Shown here piece by piece: positions 1 to 11,083 of a stretch of DNA of 64,000 nt. The stretch lies in assembly GCA_001792895.1 (NCBI GenBank), contig MARA01000017.1:796770-860769 (forward strand), in the 5' to 3' direction. Position 1 is the first letter of the stretch; each line of letters begins with the position of its first letter. This DNA comes from Lentinus brumalis. Taxonomy: Eukaryota; Basidiomycota; Agaricomycetes; Polyporales; Polyporaceae. Under the pieces are notes generated by a model. It had not been told where the DNA came from. It worked only from the letters and a program-made list of their open reading frames with translations, and did no database searches. Both the position numbers and the translations under genes were made by a program.

Positions 1-777
1 GGTCTGCAGATAGTGCCGGTGGAAGACAGCCTGAGAGAGACAAACAGAAAAGGACCCGCCGTGCCGCGACGACGTCACTGACGCGCCGCATCACGGGCGC
101 CTCACTCTCACTCTCGCTGTCCTGGACCCTCATGATCGTGCGGGTCTTGGGTCATTCCAACTCACTCGGACATCACAATCTGGACACCATTTGAAGAGTT
201 TGATTTTCCATATCTTCCTCACCAGCCGTCGCAGATTTGCTCATGCAACCGCCCCCTAGCCCGGGCCAGCAAGTAAGTAAGTATTACTTACTCAAGTCGT
301 CGGACTCCCCATGCACTTACTCGTGTGGTACTAGTACTCATTGGGTGCGTCTTTACATGGACAGGTTCAGTTACTACTCCCTGAAGCATGGCCGTAGACC
401 TCCTGAGTCCTCATCTCGCGCGCACAACGATGGTTTGATGATCGGAGCTGGTGGTGAGTACCATGCCATTGGTTATGTTGCAATATGTTCCTTGTGGACT
501 ACGCGCATCTGATGTTCTTTTTGCTGCAGCATGCACCGAATAGACCGCAGGCAGTGGGCGGCGCCGCAGCGGTTGCCTCCTCGTAGAAGATTGTGCAGGC
601 AGCAGCGAGCCTGTCGGCGAAGTTACACCATCGTTCGCCGCCAGATCATTGACCCCACCCGGAACTCCCGTTCGCCCTTGGCCCTTGGAGTCCTCTTTCA
701 ACCCAATATAAATTCAGCTCGTACGGAACCATCTGAACCAACATATTCTGCGAACATCTTTGAAGACGACCTGAGCC
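1..777. other. No gene recognised
   Basis: No convincing coding exon is seen. The stretch holds the upstream region of the small secreted peptide at 778. It also holds a near-palindromic run of AGTAAGTA/TACTTACT repeats at about 269-296, a motif that recurs elsewhere in the window. The open frames here overlap on both strands and show no family signature. Confidence 0.5.
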
Positions 778-1025
778 ATGCACTTCAAACCCCAGCTCGT
801 CCAACTCACTCTTTCCCTCCTCCTTGCCGTACTTGCTGCCGGGACTACCTACGCCGTCCCGCATCCGGGTACTCTGGTGCGCCGCGGTAAAGAAGATGGT
901 GAGTGTATAGAATCGGATGATCCGAACAAAATTGTGCAATGGCTCAAGTCGCTCTCGCATGTAGGGAACGTCGCGCAGCTCGGGGGCAGCGACATGTTCC
1001 TTTGAGCGTTAGAGCGCGGCCCTGA
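778..1025 (+). CDS. Small secreted peptide (signal peptide plus short dibasic tail)
   Basis: A short protein begins with a clear signal peptide. Residues 1-26 are a hydrophobic core starting MHFKPQLVQL and ending in TYA, a plausible signal-peptidase site. The mature part starts VPHPG and carries a dibasic RR near residue 35, a possible Kex2-type site. A consensus 5' splice site GTGAGT lies at 899. Splicing 899-978 gives 55 residues ending at 1025, and reading through gives 75 residues ending at 1005. No family is recognised. It is the nearest gene to a UstYa-like oxidase, so a precursor-peptide role is possible, but no core repeats are visible. The signal peptide is directly seen and any function is inference. 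Confidence 0.45.
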
Positions 1026-1029
1026 ACTC

Positions 1030-1645
1030 ACCTGAAGGTTGGGGCATACTTGTTGCACGCCGCGATCGCTATGATTACCGCTTCACTTCTCAGTTTTCGT
1101 TGGATGACGAGCTGCTGCGGGTCGAAGGGGCTGGATGTGTGTACGCCGTCGCCCAAGCAGATTCCATAGTATTCGCTGTGTGTCACCTTTGACTTGTATG
1201 TGAGCAGTCACGGAATGCTTGAATACCTGCAAGTTATGCTTCCCTCTCCCCACTCGTATACCACTGAACGGCTACAAATGCGGCGAAGGTACGCTTCCAC
1301 AGTGGTGATTCGAAGTCTTCTAGCGCCGAGAATTCGAGCGGTCTTACGGCTTCCAACCTTGAGCTAGCGGATTAAACTGCTCCGGTAAACGCGTTGAGCC
1401 GCACCCTCGTTGGCTGTATAAGACGATTAATTTGTATTTCTATGCGGACTATCACGCCCACGTTCGTCTCTTCGGGAAGCAGGAACGACGGCCCCACCGG
1501 TACACTGGAGGGACCGCGCTGGCATACTAATATGTCATAGCAACATACGGACTCGGACACAACGCTCGCCACTCGCGGTATACAGAGACGGCCCTACTTC
1601 GACTCGGTAAGTAGTCTAGTGAGGGAACGGTAACTGCGAACATGC
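1030..1645. other. No gene recognised
   Basis: This is the spacer between the small secreted peptide and the 3' end of the convergent UstYa-like gene. Open frames are short and overlapping, with no family signature seen. Confidence 0.5.
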
Positions 1646-1651
1646 GTGTAT

Positions 1652-2250
1652 TCATACTGGATCCAACCGGTGATTCTCGGCAACCTTCTGATACACCACT
1701 CTCCAATCCTTGCATCTCCGGACGGCATGGGGATGCAGTGCGCCGACCTTGTGCGCGTATTGGTAGGCATCCAACTGCAGGTCTCCGCGACACTGAAGCA
1801 TCTGCCGAAGGTAGTTCAGGCAGTGACGTGTCGGCTCCTCGTCGCGTTCGGCCTTGACTCTGGAGAGCTGATCACGAACGACGTCCAGGCACCGCAGCTG
1901 GTGCAGCATAGAGACCGTATAGGGTTCGCGCTTGGGCCCGAGGTGCACGATGCCACCTGCGGGGAAAAGCGGCTGCCACTCTAGCGGTGAGAAGAGGGTG
2001 TAACGAGTCCAACTGTCGATTTCGAGCAGGACCTCCCCCGGTTCATCTGCCGTAAACCAGCTGGAGGAGTCTAAGTAGAGAATGTCAGTTCCTGGACTCA
2101 AACACAAATATAAATGGTGTTCTCGCCTCTGTCATGATCCAGGGTCCGCTGCACGGCGGCGTGTAGTGATATCTTCAGGACAACATTGAGAATAAGGAAG
2201 GCGAAAGCGAGGACTCCAAGGAGTCGCTGGAAGGCGACTTTCATGAGCAT
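1652..2250 (-). CDS. UstYa-like oxidase (DUF3328), copy A
   Basis: A UstYa-family protein, a fungal membrane-anchored family whose founding members oxidise and cyclise ribosomally made peptides. The N-terminal exon starts at 2250 (alternative Met at 2244) and encodes one membrane anchor of about 20 hydrophobic residues. The large exon carries both family motifs: HQLRC (family HxxHC) and, about 25 residues on, HCLNYLRQ (family HC-x3-LRQ), followed by LQC. The end is the usual CxDW-x-VY type (RCKDWRVVYQ). The two parts lie in different frames around 2080-2115, so an intron joins them, but I could not fix its ends. Copy B at 6238 is a paralogue. Substrate is unknown; the family call is solid and a peptide-cyclising role is inference. 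Confidence 0.8.
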
Positions 2251-2254
2251 GATG

Positions 2255-3060
2255 GATGACTAGTACTGCAAGTGGCGCAGCCGCCTTTTGTGCTGAGGAT
2301 AGACCTAGTTCCCTTTATAGAGAAGCTCGCAGGGGCGTGTGCAGCTATGTGGGCGGCGTGCCAGTAGTCTGCCATGTCCCATGATGGTTCGATGATGATC
2401 TCTAAGCAGCCTGGTGTCCTTTCCAACAGGGAGAATGACAGCCCGAGCAAAGCGAACATTGTAAGTAAGTTTGGCCGCGTCCAGATAGACTTGTGAGAAG
2501 AAGGCTGCGATTTGGCCGCCCGCGCAATCGGAGACGGTCGGAGCTAGATCGGAGCGCGCGCGTCGAGCCGTCAAATTCCTCGTTCGCCATCTCCTCTTTC
2601 TCCTCCTCACTGATTCCTCCTGTTTGCATCACTTGTGGGGTTCTTCTGCAGGCCACGGCACGAGCGTCGAGGAGTCGGAGATGCTTGTCAATGTTCATCG
2701 ATATCAATCAGGTACATTCCCCTCTAGGCACAGGAAGCTCAGCGCAGCCCTCCGGCGAACATCCATTTGCGAAGCCGAGGAGTTCGAATATCAGCACATC
2801 GTGAACACTTCGAGATTTTGACCGCAGTACCAGTACAACGGACCATTTGAGCAGGACCCTGACGCTTCCAACCGAGGAACATGGGCGGTGGTTTCGAACG
2901 CTGATGCCGATATGCTAAGCTTCGAGAGCACAGGATCATGGTTCCTACTTCGCGTTCTCAGGTTACGCACTCGAGCGTTATGATCGGGTCAAACACTAAC
3001 ATATTCGACAATGGGATCTCTCAAATGGTACTCAAACGTACATAGAAAGTCAGAGTCCGC
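2255..3060. other. No gene recognised
   Basis: This is the spacer between the divergent UstYa-like copy A and the GNAT gene. It has overlapping frames of about 100 codons on the minus strand with no recognisable domain. A GTAAGTAAGT run occurs at about 2460. Confidence 0.5.
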
Positions 3061-3065
3061 TTGGC

Positions 3066-4178
3066 TTGGACTCCCGCACACCCGCCCAGATCTCCCCCAC
3101 GACATTCCTACAGTGGCGCAATATGGCTCCTCCCAACGTAACCTGCGAGTTTGTTCAGCATCCCACTGGTACGCTGATACCCTCGACTTGCGACTTGTTG
3201 GGCTTGACTGACCAATCTCACTTGCTAGAGGCCCTCACGGAAGAGGCCGTTGAAGTCTTCGCTGGCCCGGGAGTCATGAGGGAAGGTTGGTCTTGCACTT
3301 CCGTCGTCAACTCATTTGCCATTTGCTCATACAATATCGACAGATCCCGCTGCTCTTGCGCTCTCTGGAGGGAACATCTCGTTGATCGAGGACTTGGGCC
3401 GTACGATGCTGCGTTCTCTCCTCCTGTGCCCCGGCGTCTCACACACGTTCACCGCTCGGGACGAAACTGGCGCACTCATCGGGTTCACTGTTTTCTCTCT
3501 TCCTGGGCAACATATGCTCTCAACGTGAGTGGCTACTAGTCATTTGATTCTGCGCCAGCGTATGACTGTCCGAGCAGCCCGGAACAGATGGAGATAGCCA
3601 ACTTGACTGACTTCATGATCAAAATGAGTCAGGTGTCCAAAGAAGGCCCAGCCTACTATGAGAAGACGGTGAGCGCACTCAATCTACTCTCTACGGTTGG
3701 ATTTTGTATAACGGCATCGCGCAGATGATGAAGGAAGTCCCCGAGCTCAACGACAAGGCGCTCGGTATCCAGGAGGCCGAGCGCCACACCTACTGGTGCA
3801 ACTTCGCTATGGTTCGCGCCGACTACCAAGGCAAGGGAGTCGCGAAGGCGATGTTCGAGCTTGCTTTTAGCGAGGTGAGGTTCACGGCATGTTTTTCTAT
3901 GTGATGCTGACCGAATGCTAGGCGGACAAACTCGGTGCGACCGTTGCGCTCACGACGACGAACGCACGCAATGTACGTATCCTTCGCACTATCGAGTGAA
4001 TAGCTCATGATAATCATCGCCGCCACAGGTCCCTATCTACGAGAAAATCGGTCTCCAGCAGTGCGGTGAACCCGAGACCTTGCAGTCGCCGTGGGTCGAA
4101 TGGGGCTTGTGGTTCTTCAAGAGGACGCCCCCGGGGTCGCAGTTGACCGCGGAAGTGACCACGCAGGAACGTATCTAA
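3066..4178 (+). CDS. GNAT-family N-acetyltransferase
   Basis: Six exons reconstruct cleanly into a GNAT protein. Introns are 3286-3343, about 3525-3577, about 3669-3724, then after AFELAFSE, and after TTTNARN. The coenzyme A-binding motif A is seen in VRADYQGKGVAKAMFELAF (Q/R-x-x-G-x-G/A pattern QGKGVA). It is followed by LGATVALTTTNARN and the motif B-type VPIYEKIGLQQCGE. The protein ends in WGLWFFKR. Translation could start at 3066 or at the Met at 3123, since the frame is the same. The acceptor substrate cannot be told. It sits between a UstYa-like gene and a 7TM gene, so tailoring of a small product is possible but unproven. Confidence 0.85.
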
Positions 4179-4434
4179 AGCACATATTCCACTTGAACGA
4201 TGTATCCTACCCGGGAACGTAGATATGACATAAAATATCTCTCGACGTCCCAGTCAGCTAAGGGAGAATGCCCGGAGTTCACTGCTCATAGTCAGAATAT
4301 CGACGTCCAGCACGATCCAGCTCGTAAGTATTCGTCGCGATATCAGCAATAAGGAAATCTGTTGTAGTCAGGTTCGTAAGCTCTTGTTTGGTGTCATGAC
4401 TCGGAATGCGTAATCAAATCTCTCTCTTCAATAA

Positions 4435-5597
4435 TCATACCACCTCAACCGACTTGCGATCGACTGTTGAAGCTACCTCGGAAGCAACGCCTGTCGCTGC
4501 GGGTCCCACACGCCCCTCTAGGTTCTGGAACTCCAGTCCAGAGACTGTCTCTGCCGTCCGATTGCGCGTCCAAGCGGTTCCGGAGACAATCCGCATTATG
4601 ATGAGCTGCGGTGAGATGCACTTGAGCGTATCCAGTCAGCGTCGCAACTATAGTCAGAGTGTAGAGAAGTACTCACGCTGAACAGCCCATAGAATGCACC
4701 GAACATTACGGCGAGATCGCTGCCAATACCAAATGACACCAAGAACGCAAGTCCCGCCATGCTGTACGGAAGTGCGGACTCGACAACCATCGAGACAGTG
4801 CCAGTATACCGCACTGCTGCTTTCCCTCCCTTGACGTTCCGCGCAGCTTCGATGGCGCGCCCGAGGTAAGTCAGCCGGCCGCAGATGATAAGGGTCGCGA
4901 TGACGTTGAGTGAGATCGTGGATGCCCAGTACGCTGTCCCAAGCTGCATGGCCTTGCCGACAAAGAAGTCTGCGTTTGGCTTCCCTGACAGGTACAGCTC
5001 TAGGATACCGAGAGCTTGGGGGTATCAGCGGACGAAGCTCGCATGACACGACAGTGCAGTGACAAACCAATGCTGGCAACGTAGAGGAGGCACGGGAATG
5101 CAATCACTCGGTAATCCGTCCAGACGACGAAGACACGGTAGATCTGCGTCGAAAGATAGGATGTAAGTCGACGTAATCATAAGCATCGAGTAAACGTACA
5201 AGCAGCGCGTCGGAGAGCATGTTGAGGACTACGGATGAAGCGGTGCCTAGGGTCTGATACCACACATCCGCATTCTCGGCGAACCATGCGAGAGCTCCTC
5301 CGGGGAAGTCGGCGTTGACGACCCACATCTCCTGCCCGAACACGGCCTCGGTGGACATGTATATGGTGATGAGGCAGAGCATCGCCGTGCTGAAGGCCAT
5401 GTAGAACTTATCCGTCCTAGTCCAAGCCTTGCAGTGCTTGAACAGAGCCTGCATGGTCAGACCATATATGACCAACTCAGCCCCTGTGCGTGCATCATCA
5501 GATCCGAGTCACGCATCTCCTCCTTCTGCGACATACCGTATAGGATGGCATTGAAGTTGACCGCCAGATAGTACGCGTGTAGGAGGAGGGACGACAT
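4435..5597 (-). CDS. Seven-transmembrane protein of a basidiomycete family, copy A
   Basis: A multipass membrane protein built from five exons. Exon 1 starts at 5597 and ends NAILYG. Exon 2 carries the diagnostic stretch VFGQEMWVVNADFPGG and TLGTASSVVLNMLSDALLV. Then come IYRVFVVWTDYR, the long exon from about 5014 to 4680 (GKPNADFFVG, LIICGRLTYLGR), and the last exon starting CISPQLIIMRIV and ending at 4435. About seven hydrophobic spans are visible. This family is common in polypores but has no assigned function that I know. It is not a recognisable STE3 pheromone receptor. Copy B at 7174-8407 has the same exon junctions, so the two are duplicates. Confidence 0.85.
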
Positions 5598-6237
5598 CAC
5601 CGCTATGACAGAGGGCGATACACTCCTGAGGGGCAGGTGTCTCTAGGGGTTACACGCCAGGGTATGTATAAGGGGAGGAGATTGCCAACAACTTCATGTT
5701 CCCTGGAAAGCTGGAAAGATATTGTGAACTGTGTCCGGGCGGGTGACAACATCCCACAGTCAATTGAGAAGATGTCATGACACTGACCGCCGAGCTTGAA
5801 GGGTGCCAACCGTAACGTCCTTCGTGCTCAGAGTGTGTGTTCAGGCCCCAACATTCACGTTATGCCGCGCTGAGCCCACGCTCCGCCGTCGAGCTTCTGA
5901 TCATCAGCGCCCGCCATATCTGGAAGCAATGCGAACGCGCAGAGAGACGATGGGAAGCCGAGGAGTCCGTAGTTGTGGGTCCTTGAGAGAAGAAGCCGTA
6001 GGTCCCGGCCGGTGAGCGTCGGCGTCTTCAGTCCTGCCGCTGGAAATCGCGAGGCCCGCCGACCTCCACCGCCTCGACTTGGCAGCAGGGCGAGCGATGG
6101 CCCCGGAAGCACCTGGAGACTACGTTCTTGTCAACAAAGGGGCTTTGTGAACACATCGGGAATGATTTATGCCTTCGGATAAGTAGCCCAGGATTGAACG
6201 TCGCAGTCTACTGTGTTGAGCCGCTCCTGGGCCCTCT

Positions 6238-6912
6238 ATGAACTTCAATCGCGTCATATACATCCTTCTCGCCTCACTCACCATCTTTGTTGCATACGTG
6301 AATCGCAACATCGCCAGGGACATCCGGGTTATCCTCAAAGAACGGACGCCTCCCCTCTCGCACTACAGTAAGTCACTTCATATGGCACTGAGTAGTCCAG
6401 GATACTTACCAGTGACACCAGCGTGGATCGAGGACGACGTGCCGGAAAAACTGACTCTCATCAACGCACGGCCTTCTGTGCTCAAGTCCATAGAGGAGAG
6501 TGTCCGATATGGCATACACGAAGCAGAGGCGTATCGCGAATGGCTCTGGACGTCAACCGTAGGAGACGCAGGTAACGTCCACCTCGGACATAACCACCGT
6601 CTCTTCGTCCCAGTCGCCGCCCACGAAATGCACTGTCTTCGTGTCCTCCGGGCCTTGCTAGACGAGGACAGCAGCCCTCAAGGCCGCCCGCTCCACCATG
6701 CCGAGCATTGCCTAAGCTTCCTACGGCAGCACATCCTTTGCGCCGCAGACAACACCCTTGAAGCAGGAGACGTCTTCGCTCGCAACTTCACATCAGAAAG
6801 AATTATAGCAGAGCGCACGTGCATGGACATGGAAGCCTATCACGGAACTATGGGCAGACTGTGGAAGGATTGGTTATCCTCGGGACATACGTTCGGGTTG
6901 TCACCGGACTAG
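6238..6912 (+). CDS. UstYa-like oxidase (DUF3328), copy B
   Basis: A 224-codon frame begins with a signal-anchor (residues about 5-20, VIYILLASLTIFVAYV). It contains both UstYa motifs: HEMHCLRVLRAL (HxxHC) and HHAEHCLSFLRQHILC (HC-x3-LRQ). The C-terminus, TCMDMEAYHGTMGRLWKDW, fits the family's ending. An in-frame intron is likely at 6368 (GTAAGT) to 6412 or 6421, which removes about 15-18 residues after SHY. Both acceptors keep the frame. It is the second UstYa-like gene within 5 kb and faces the opposite way to copy A. The presumed role is copper-dependent oxidative tailoring at the endomembrane. The substrate is unknown. Confidence 0.85.
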   Translation: MNFNRVIYILLASLTIFVAYVNRNIARDIRVILKERTPPLSHYSKSLHMALSSPGYLPVTPAWIEDDVPEKLTLINARPSVLKSIEESVRYGIHEAEAYREWLWTSTVGDAGNVHLGHNHRLFVPVAAHEMHCLRVLRALLDEDSSPQGRPLHHAEHCLSFLRQHILCAADNTLEAGDVFARNFTSERIIAERTCMDMEAYHGTMGRLWKDWLSSGHTFGLSPD

Positions 6913-7173
6913 TAGACGTACATACATATGATTTCGAAGCTTTGTTCTCGACGAGAGGAATCATGAACAATCTTTGCAGGCGTACTTCTCATGGACTCCC
7001 AACGTTCGGCTAGATAGTAAAGAGATAGCATATCAACACAGTGTCGGAAAACAAGAGTAACACCGAGTGGCAAGTGCGGCGTCGAGGCATCTGTAAGTGG
7101 CTTATCAGCGGCGATCCTCGGCAGCCTGTAAGATGCATGCATACTCCTAGTCTCGGACGAAGCCAGAAGGCTA

Positions 7174-8407
7174 TCAGACTTTGCTGTCGCCTCCAACCTC
7201 GACGGTAGATGGGCCATTCTTCGACAAGGTCTGAAGATTGATCGCCGTCTCCGAGGGAATCGACCGACCAAAGGAGAATGGAGCGCTGTCAACTCTAGCG
7301 CGAGATGAGGAGTTGGCGAATCGAATCGTCGTGCCCGCCGCCGCCTCCTTCGTCCATCCACGGCCCATCAGGACGCGCAACATGACCATCTGCGGGGAGA
7401 CGCACTGCACAAAGATAATGGTCAGTAACCCGAACGCACTCGGAGGCACGTCGCACCTACCGTGAACATGACGTAGAGCGACAAAAATAAGATGGAGGTA
7501 GGATGGTTGATTCCCAGAGTGACGACGTAGGCGATCCCGAAGCAGGTGTACGGAAGCATGGATTCGATTATGAGGGAAGCTGCACCAGTGTACGTCCTTG
7601 ATACGTGCCGACCAAGGGTCTGCTCCATGCGCTTCGCGACCCACAGGATGCGGCCGCAGATGAGCATCGTACATGTGAAATTGAGTCCGATGACGACCGC
7701 GGAGTACGAGAGTGCGATGTTAGCGGCCAGGCCAAGGAAGAAGTTTGCATCTGGCTTTCCAGAAAAATAACAAGTGCTGATACCGAGGGCTATATACAAA
7801 CGCATTAGCATCGCGGACAGGGATAGTGAGACCGTCATGCTCACCCGCGCTGCCGCAATACAAGATGCATGGGAAGATGACGACGCGCCAGTCTCCCCAA
7901 ACTACATAAGTGCGATAGATCTGTCCCAAAGAGGGGCCTGAGTGAGTCAATGTTGATGATTCAGTCAATTCATCGGACTTACCAGAAAAGCGTCGCTCAT
8001 AAGGTTCAGAACGACAGAAGCGGCACTACCCAAGGTCTCGTACCATACCGCGGCATGGTCCACAAAGTACTGCTCAGTTCCTCCCGGGTAGTTCTCGTTG
8101 ATAACCCACATCTCCTGGCCGAAGATCGCCTGGACGATGAGAAAGATGGTTATCATGCAAAGAAGACCGGTGCTCAGGAGAAGAAAGATCCTGTTGCTCC
8201 GCTGCTGGTCCCGACGACCGCCCGCCTGGAGGATGAGGCCGACGGTGGCGAAGTAGAGTGCAAGTTCGATGCCTGAGCAGGGGCGCAATCGTCAGACACC
8301 GATCGGTCTCGACTGAGCTGGTACAGCACCGACGTACCGTACAGGATAGCGTTGAAGTTGTTCCCGACATACCATGAATTCTGAAACACAGCATTGTAGT
8401 CGAGCAT
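7174..8407 (-). CDS. Seven-transmembrane protein of a basidiomycete family, copy B
   Basis: A paralogue of the gene at 4435-5597 with the same exon plan. Exon 1 starts at 8407 (MLDYNAVFQNS, ending NAILYG). Exon 2 has IFGQEMWVINENYPGG and TLGSAASVVLNLMSDAFL. Then come IYRTYVVWGDWR, LGISTCYFSGKPDANFF through LYVMFT, and a final exon starting CVSPQMVMLRVLMGRGW with a hydrophilic tail rich in Ser, Ala and Thr that ends at 7174. The shared NFNAILYG, FGQEMW and GKP-A/D-A-D/N-FF blocks show common descent. Function is unknown. The order UstYa-7TM-UstYa-7TM (with GNAT inside) looks like duplication of a two-gene unit followed by divergence. Confidence 0.85.
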
Positions 8408-8409
8408 GT

Positions 8410-9600
8410 TTCCCCTTCCTCCTGGATCGCTGCGTGGTCGGGGGAGTCGGTAAAGGCGGTACAACTCTTTAAGTCGCCTTAGCGAGCGAGGAGGATCCAG
8501 GGTCGCACATACCTCAAAGAAATTCGAACTGCAGAACTGCCGCAGATGATTGCAACGTAGACGGAGCTGCTGATCGGAAGAAGACAGACCGGTATAGAGA
8601 CATACGGCAGGGACGCGCCGGGGACATGCGCCGGGGACCCACCGCCGCCCGAGAAGGCACCCAAGGCGACCCGTTTCCCCTGTATGCTCCAGCCTCAAGC
8701 GCTACATTGTTGGGTATGGAAGTAAGTAAGCGTTGCCGTCTTATGGGTGCATCAGAAGAATCCTGAAGGCAACGTACGTGACCACTGCCGCCTGATACAC
8801 AAAATCAGGAACCTCCACGGGAATATGAGCAAGCGGAGCTTTCTCAACTGCCGTAACAGAAGACTGCGCTGCCGTTGTTCATAATAAGCTACGAGAGCAG
8901 GGCGCACTTCCGCTGAGAACAGAACGAGGTGCAAGAGGACTCCGCCGGCCTTATCTATGAAAGGGCTGCCCATACGTGAGATGTCCTGTGGGAGGGATAC
9001 AGAAGAACGCACCGACATCAGAGAGTACGACAGCAGCTAGGTACCAGTGCGCTTTCAGCGGCCTCCAGGGTCACCGCCCACAGGCAGAGATGCTGGCAGT
9101 GGTAAGAACTGAGTCTCGCGCAAGCAATCAGCAAGCGACCGCCGCTGTGCCTGCCACTGGTGTCGGTAACACGACTAACGGTCGTCCTGTTATGCGTAAG
9201 TTATTTGTTGTCGCAAAGGTGCAGGGAATCGTAGTAGAGTTGTAGTTGCGTTCATGTCAAGGTCGAGACTCGAGATGTTCACGGATGACTCGACTGCAGC
9301 TCGGGCCCACGTGGCACGGGCGCCTGCATTGCCTTTCTCGCTCGTTTGTGCGCTAAATATCATCATCCGAACTGCGCCTGCGACATAAATACATAGCACT
9401 ACCGCCCGATGAGTCGCTCAAAATCCGCTGTACAAGCAATGCTACAGGCTTCATAAATACAATCAGGGCGCAGATCCACAAAAAAGTAAAGGTGTTTAAT
9501 CTCCAGGTAGACACGAGTCCGCTGTCGATGCCCGTGAGCTCCCATATACAGTCGTGAGTCTACCCTCAATGGCTGTTGCGCACCTTGACGGTAAATGCGT
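8410..9600. other. No gene recognised
   Basis: The only long frame is 88 codons on the minus strand at 8752-9018, basic and leucine-rich, without a recognised domain. It could be an upstream exon or noise. A GTAAGTAAG run is at about 8720. Nothing else is supported. Confidence 0.4.
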
Positions 9601-9603
9601 ACC

Positions 9604-9804
9604 TCAGAGGAAGTCAGTGTCCTTATGCCCATCATCTATAAGCGTATCGAGGTCAGTTATCGAGTCTATGCGAGTCGGACCTTTGTGAGCCCATTACGCA
9701 CCGTCATCCCTGGCCTGACCGGTCGGCACCCCCTCGGTGCCCTGAATGACAAGCAAAACGGCCATGATAGCAAAGAAAAATTGAACAGATAGCTTCAACT
9801 GCAT
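9604..9804 (-). CDS. Tiny secreted acidic peptide (44 residues after splicing)
   Basis: Starting at the Met at 9804, exon 1 encodes a strong signal peptide (MQLKLSVQFFFAIMAVLLVI, then QGTEG) and a mature start VPTGQ. The intron 9636-9701 begins GTGCGT and ends TATAG. Splicing gives a tail made largely of D, G, H, K and T (ARDDDDGHKDTDFL), ending at 9604. The predicted mature peptide is about 19 residues. It resembles the peptide at 778 in layout: signal peptide, VP after the cleavage site, and an intron shortly after. The match is too short to call homology. No family is recognised. It lies 1.2 kb from the 7TM copy B. Confidence 0.4.
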
Positions 9805-9809
9805 GTTTA

Positions 9810-11080
9810 TGGACGAGCTCTGCGTTCTGGTGATAGGAGGTCGAATGAGTGACGCAGAGCTTGGTCGAGTGGATGTCTGCCGGCCCATCCTCCTGTTCTC
9901 GCCTTAAATCATAGCGGGGATACTGGAGGCGCTTGTGTTTATCGCTCAATCCTATTCAGAGGACCATGCTATGGCTGAGATACGCCGATGGTAAGCAGTA
10001 CAACTGCAGTACAGTAGGGTCGAGACAGATGGAGCGCCTACCCATATAGGAGGAGGGTGTAACCTCGCAGCTTCCCTGTCCGGCGGTGAGGTCGAGTCTC
10101 CATACGCAGGCTCGAGGCACAGCTACGCCCACGCAGTGGCCTTTCCCAGAGGGTCGCCTCAATTGCACGAGCGGTCGCCTGAGGAGCACGAGGTGCGTGA
10201 TTCGGGGAATTATGTACTCGCGCCCGCCTTCTCGACCTCGAGTAGAGCTAGAGAAGTAACTCGAGCGCGTAAGGTCAATAATGCTCATAGCGTGAAGATG
10301 AACGACTTGCCGGTTCGCGTACGCATCGTGAACGCCATAGAGCTTCTCGGAGCGGAGTTATTGAAACTCAGTAAAGTTTCCCGCATCTAGCATACCTGAC
10401 GCTTCGGTATGTCAGCGCCTCGACTCTGGCATACAGGGCCCGGGCTAGTGAATCTACTAAGAGAGAGGGTTACCCGAATTGAATATACGTATCAATGCTC
10501 GAGAGCAGCTCAGAAGCGGATGAATGCGACGAAGTAACGAGGTGCCTCTGTGCAGACACCCAGCACCACTGCGAGGACGTCCGACATGCCAAGAGCTGTA
10601 TCATGATCAGGTCTGCCTTCCACATGACGATCTGACCCTTCTTTGCATATACATACCGTTTCTGAATGACAGGATACGTTTGGGCTGTGAGGAACGGCAG
10701 AGCTGCCGAATGAATACGACGGTCACAGTACAATACGCCCGCATGCATCGGACTCACCATCACCTTCCATGTCCATGAGGTCGACGGGCATTTCAACATG
10801 CATACGTAGCTGCGACAGCTATACGAAATCGAGAAGCTGCTTGGCTTGGTGTTACTACGCATATATGCTGCAACACGGGAAAGCGGGACACCTGTTAAGG
10901 CGCGCGTAAGCATCATGACGAAACCGCACAGCCAACTCACCAGCCAAGGTCTTCAGAATTTGACCACAATATGGTTCAGACATGCAGCTTGGCGGGAAGC
11001 AATGATGCTGTTCAGACGTATATAAGGCATGCCAGGGAACGGAGAGCGAAACAAGCACATACCTCTCAATTCCTTTCTAC
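9810..11080. other. No gene recognised
   Basis: Minus-strand open frames of 60-156 codons (10470-10940 and 10855-11058) overlap without a shared frame or known motif. A gene on the minus strand upstream of the dehydrogenase cannot be excluded, but I could not assemble one. Confidence 0.4.
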
Positions 11081-11083
11081 TAC

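Noticed and set aside
2305..2707. Minus-strand frames of about 100 codons upstream of the UstYa-like gene
   Set aside because: Two overlapping frames of equal length, with neither a domain nor splice support.
4435..8407. STE3-type pheromone receptors / mating-type B locus
   Set aside because: The two 7TM proteins match a different basidiomycete family. No CaaX pheromone precursor was recognised nearby.
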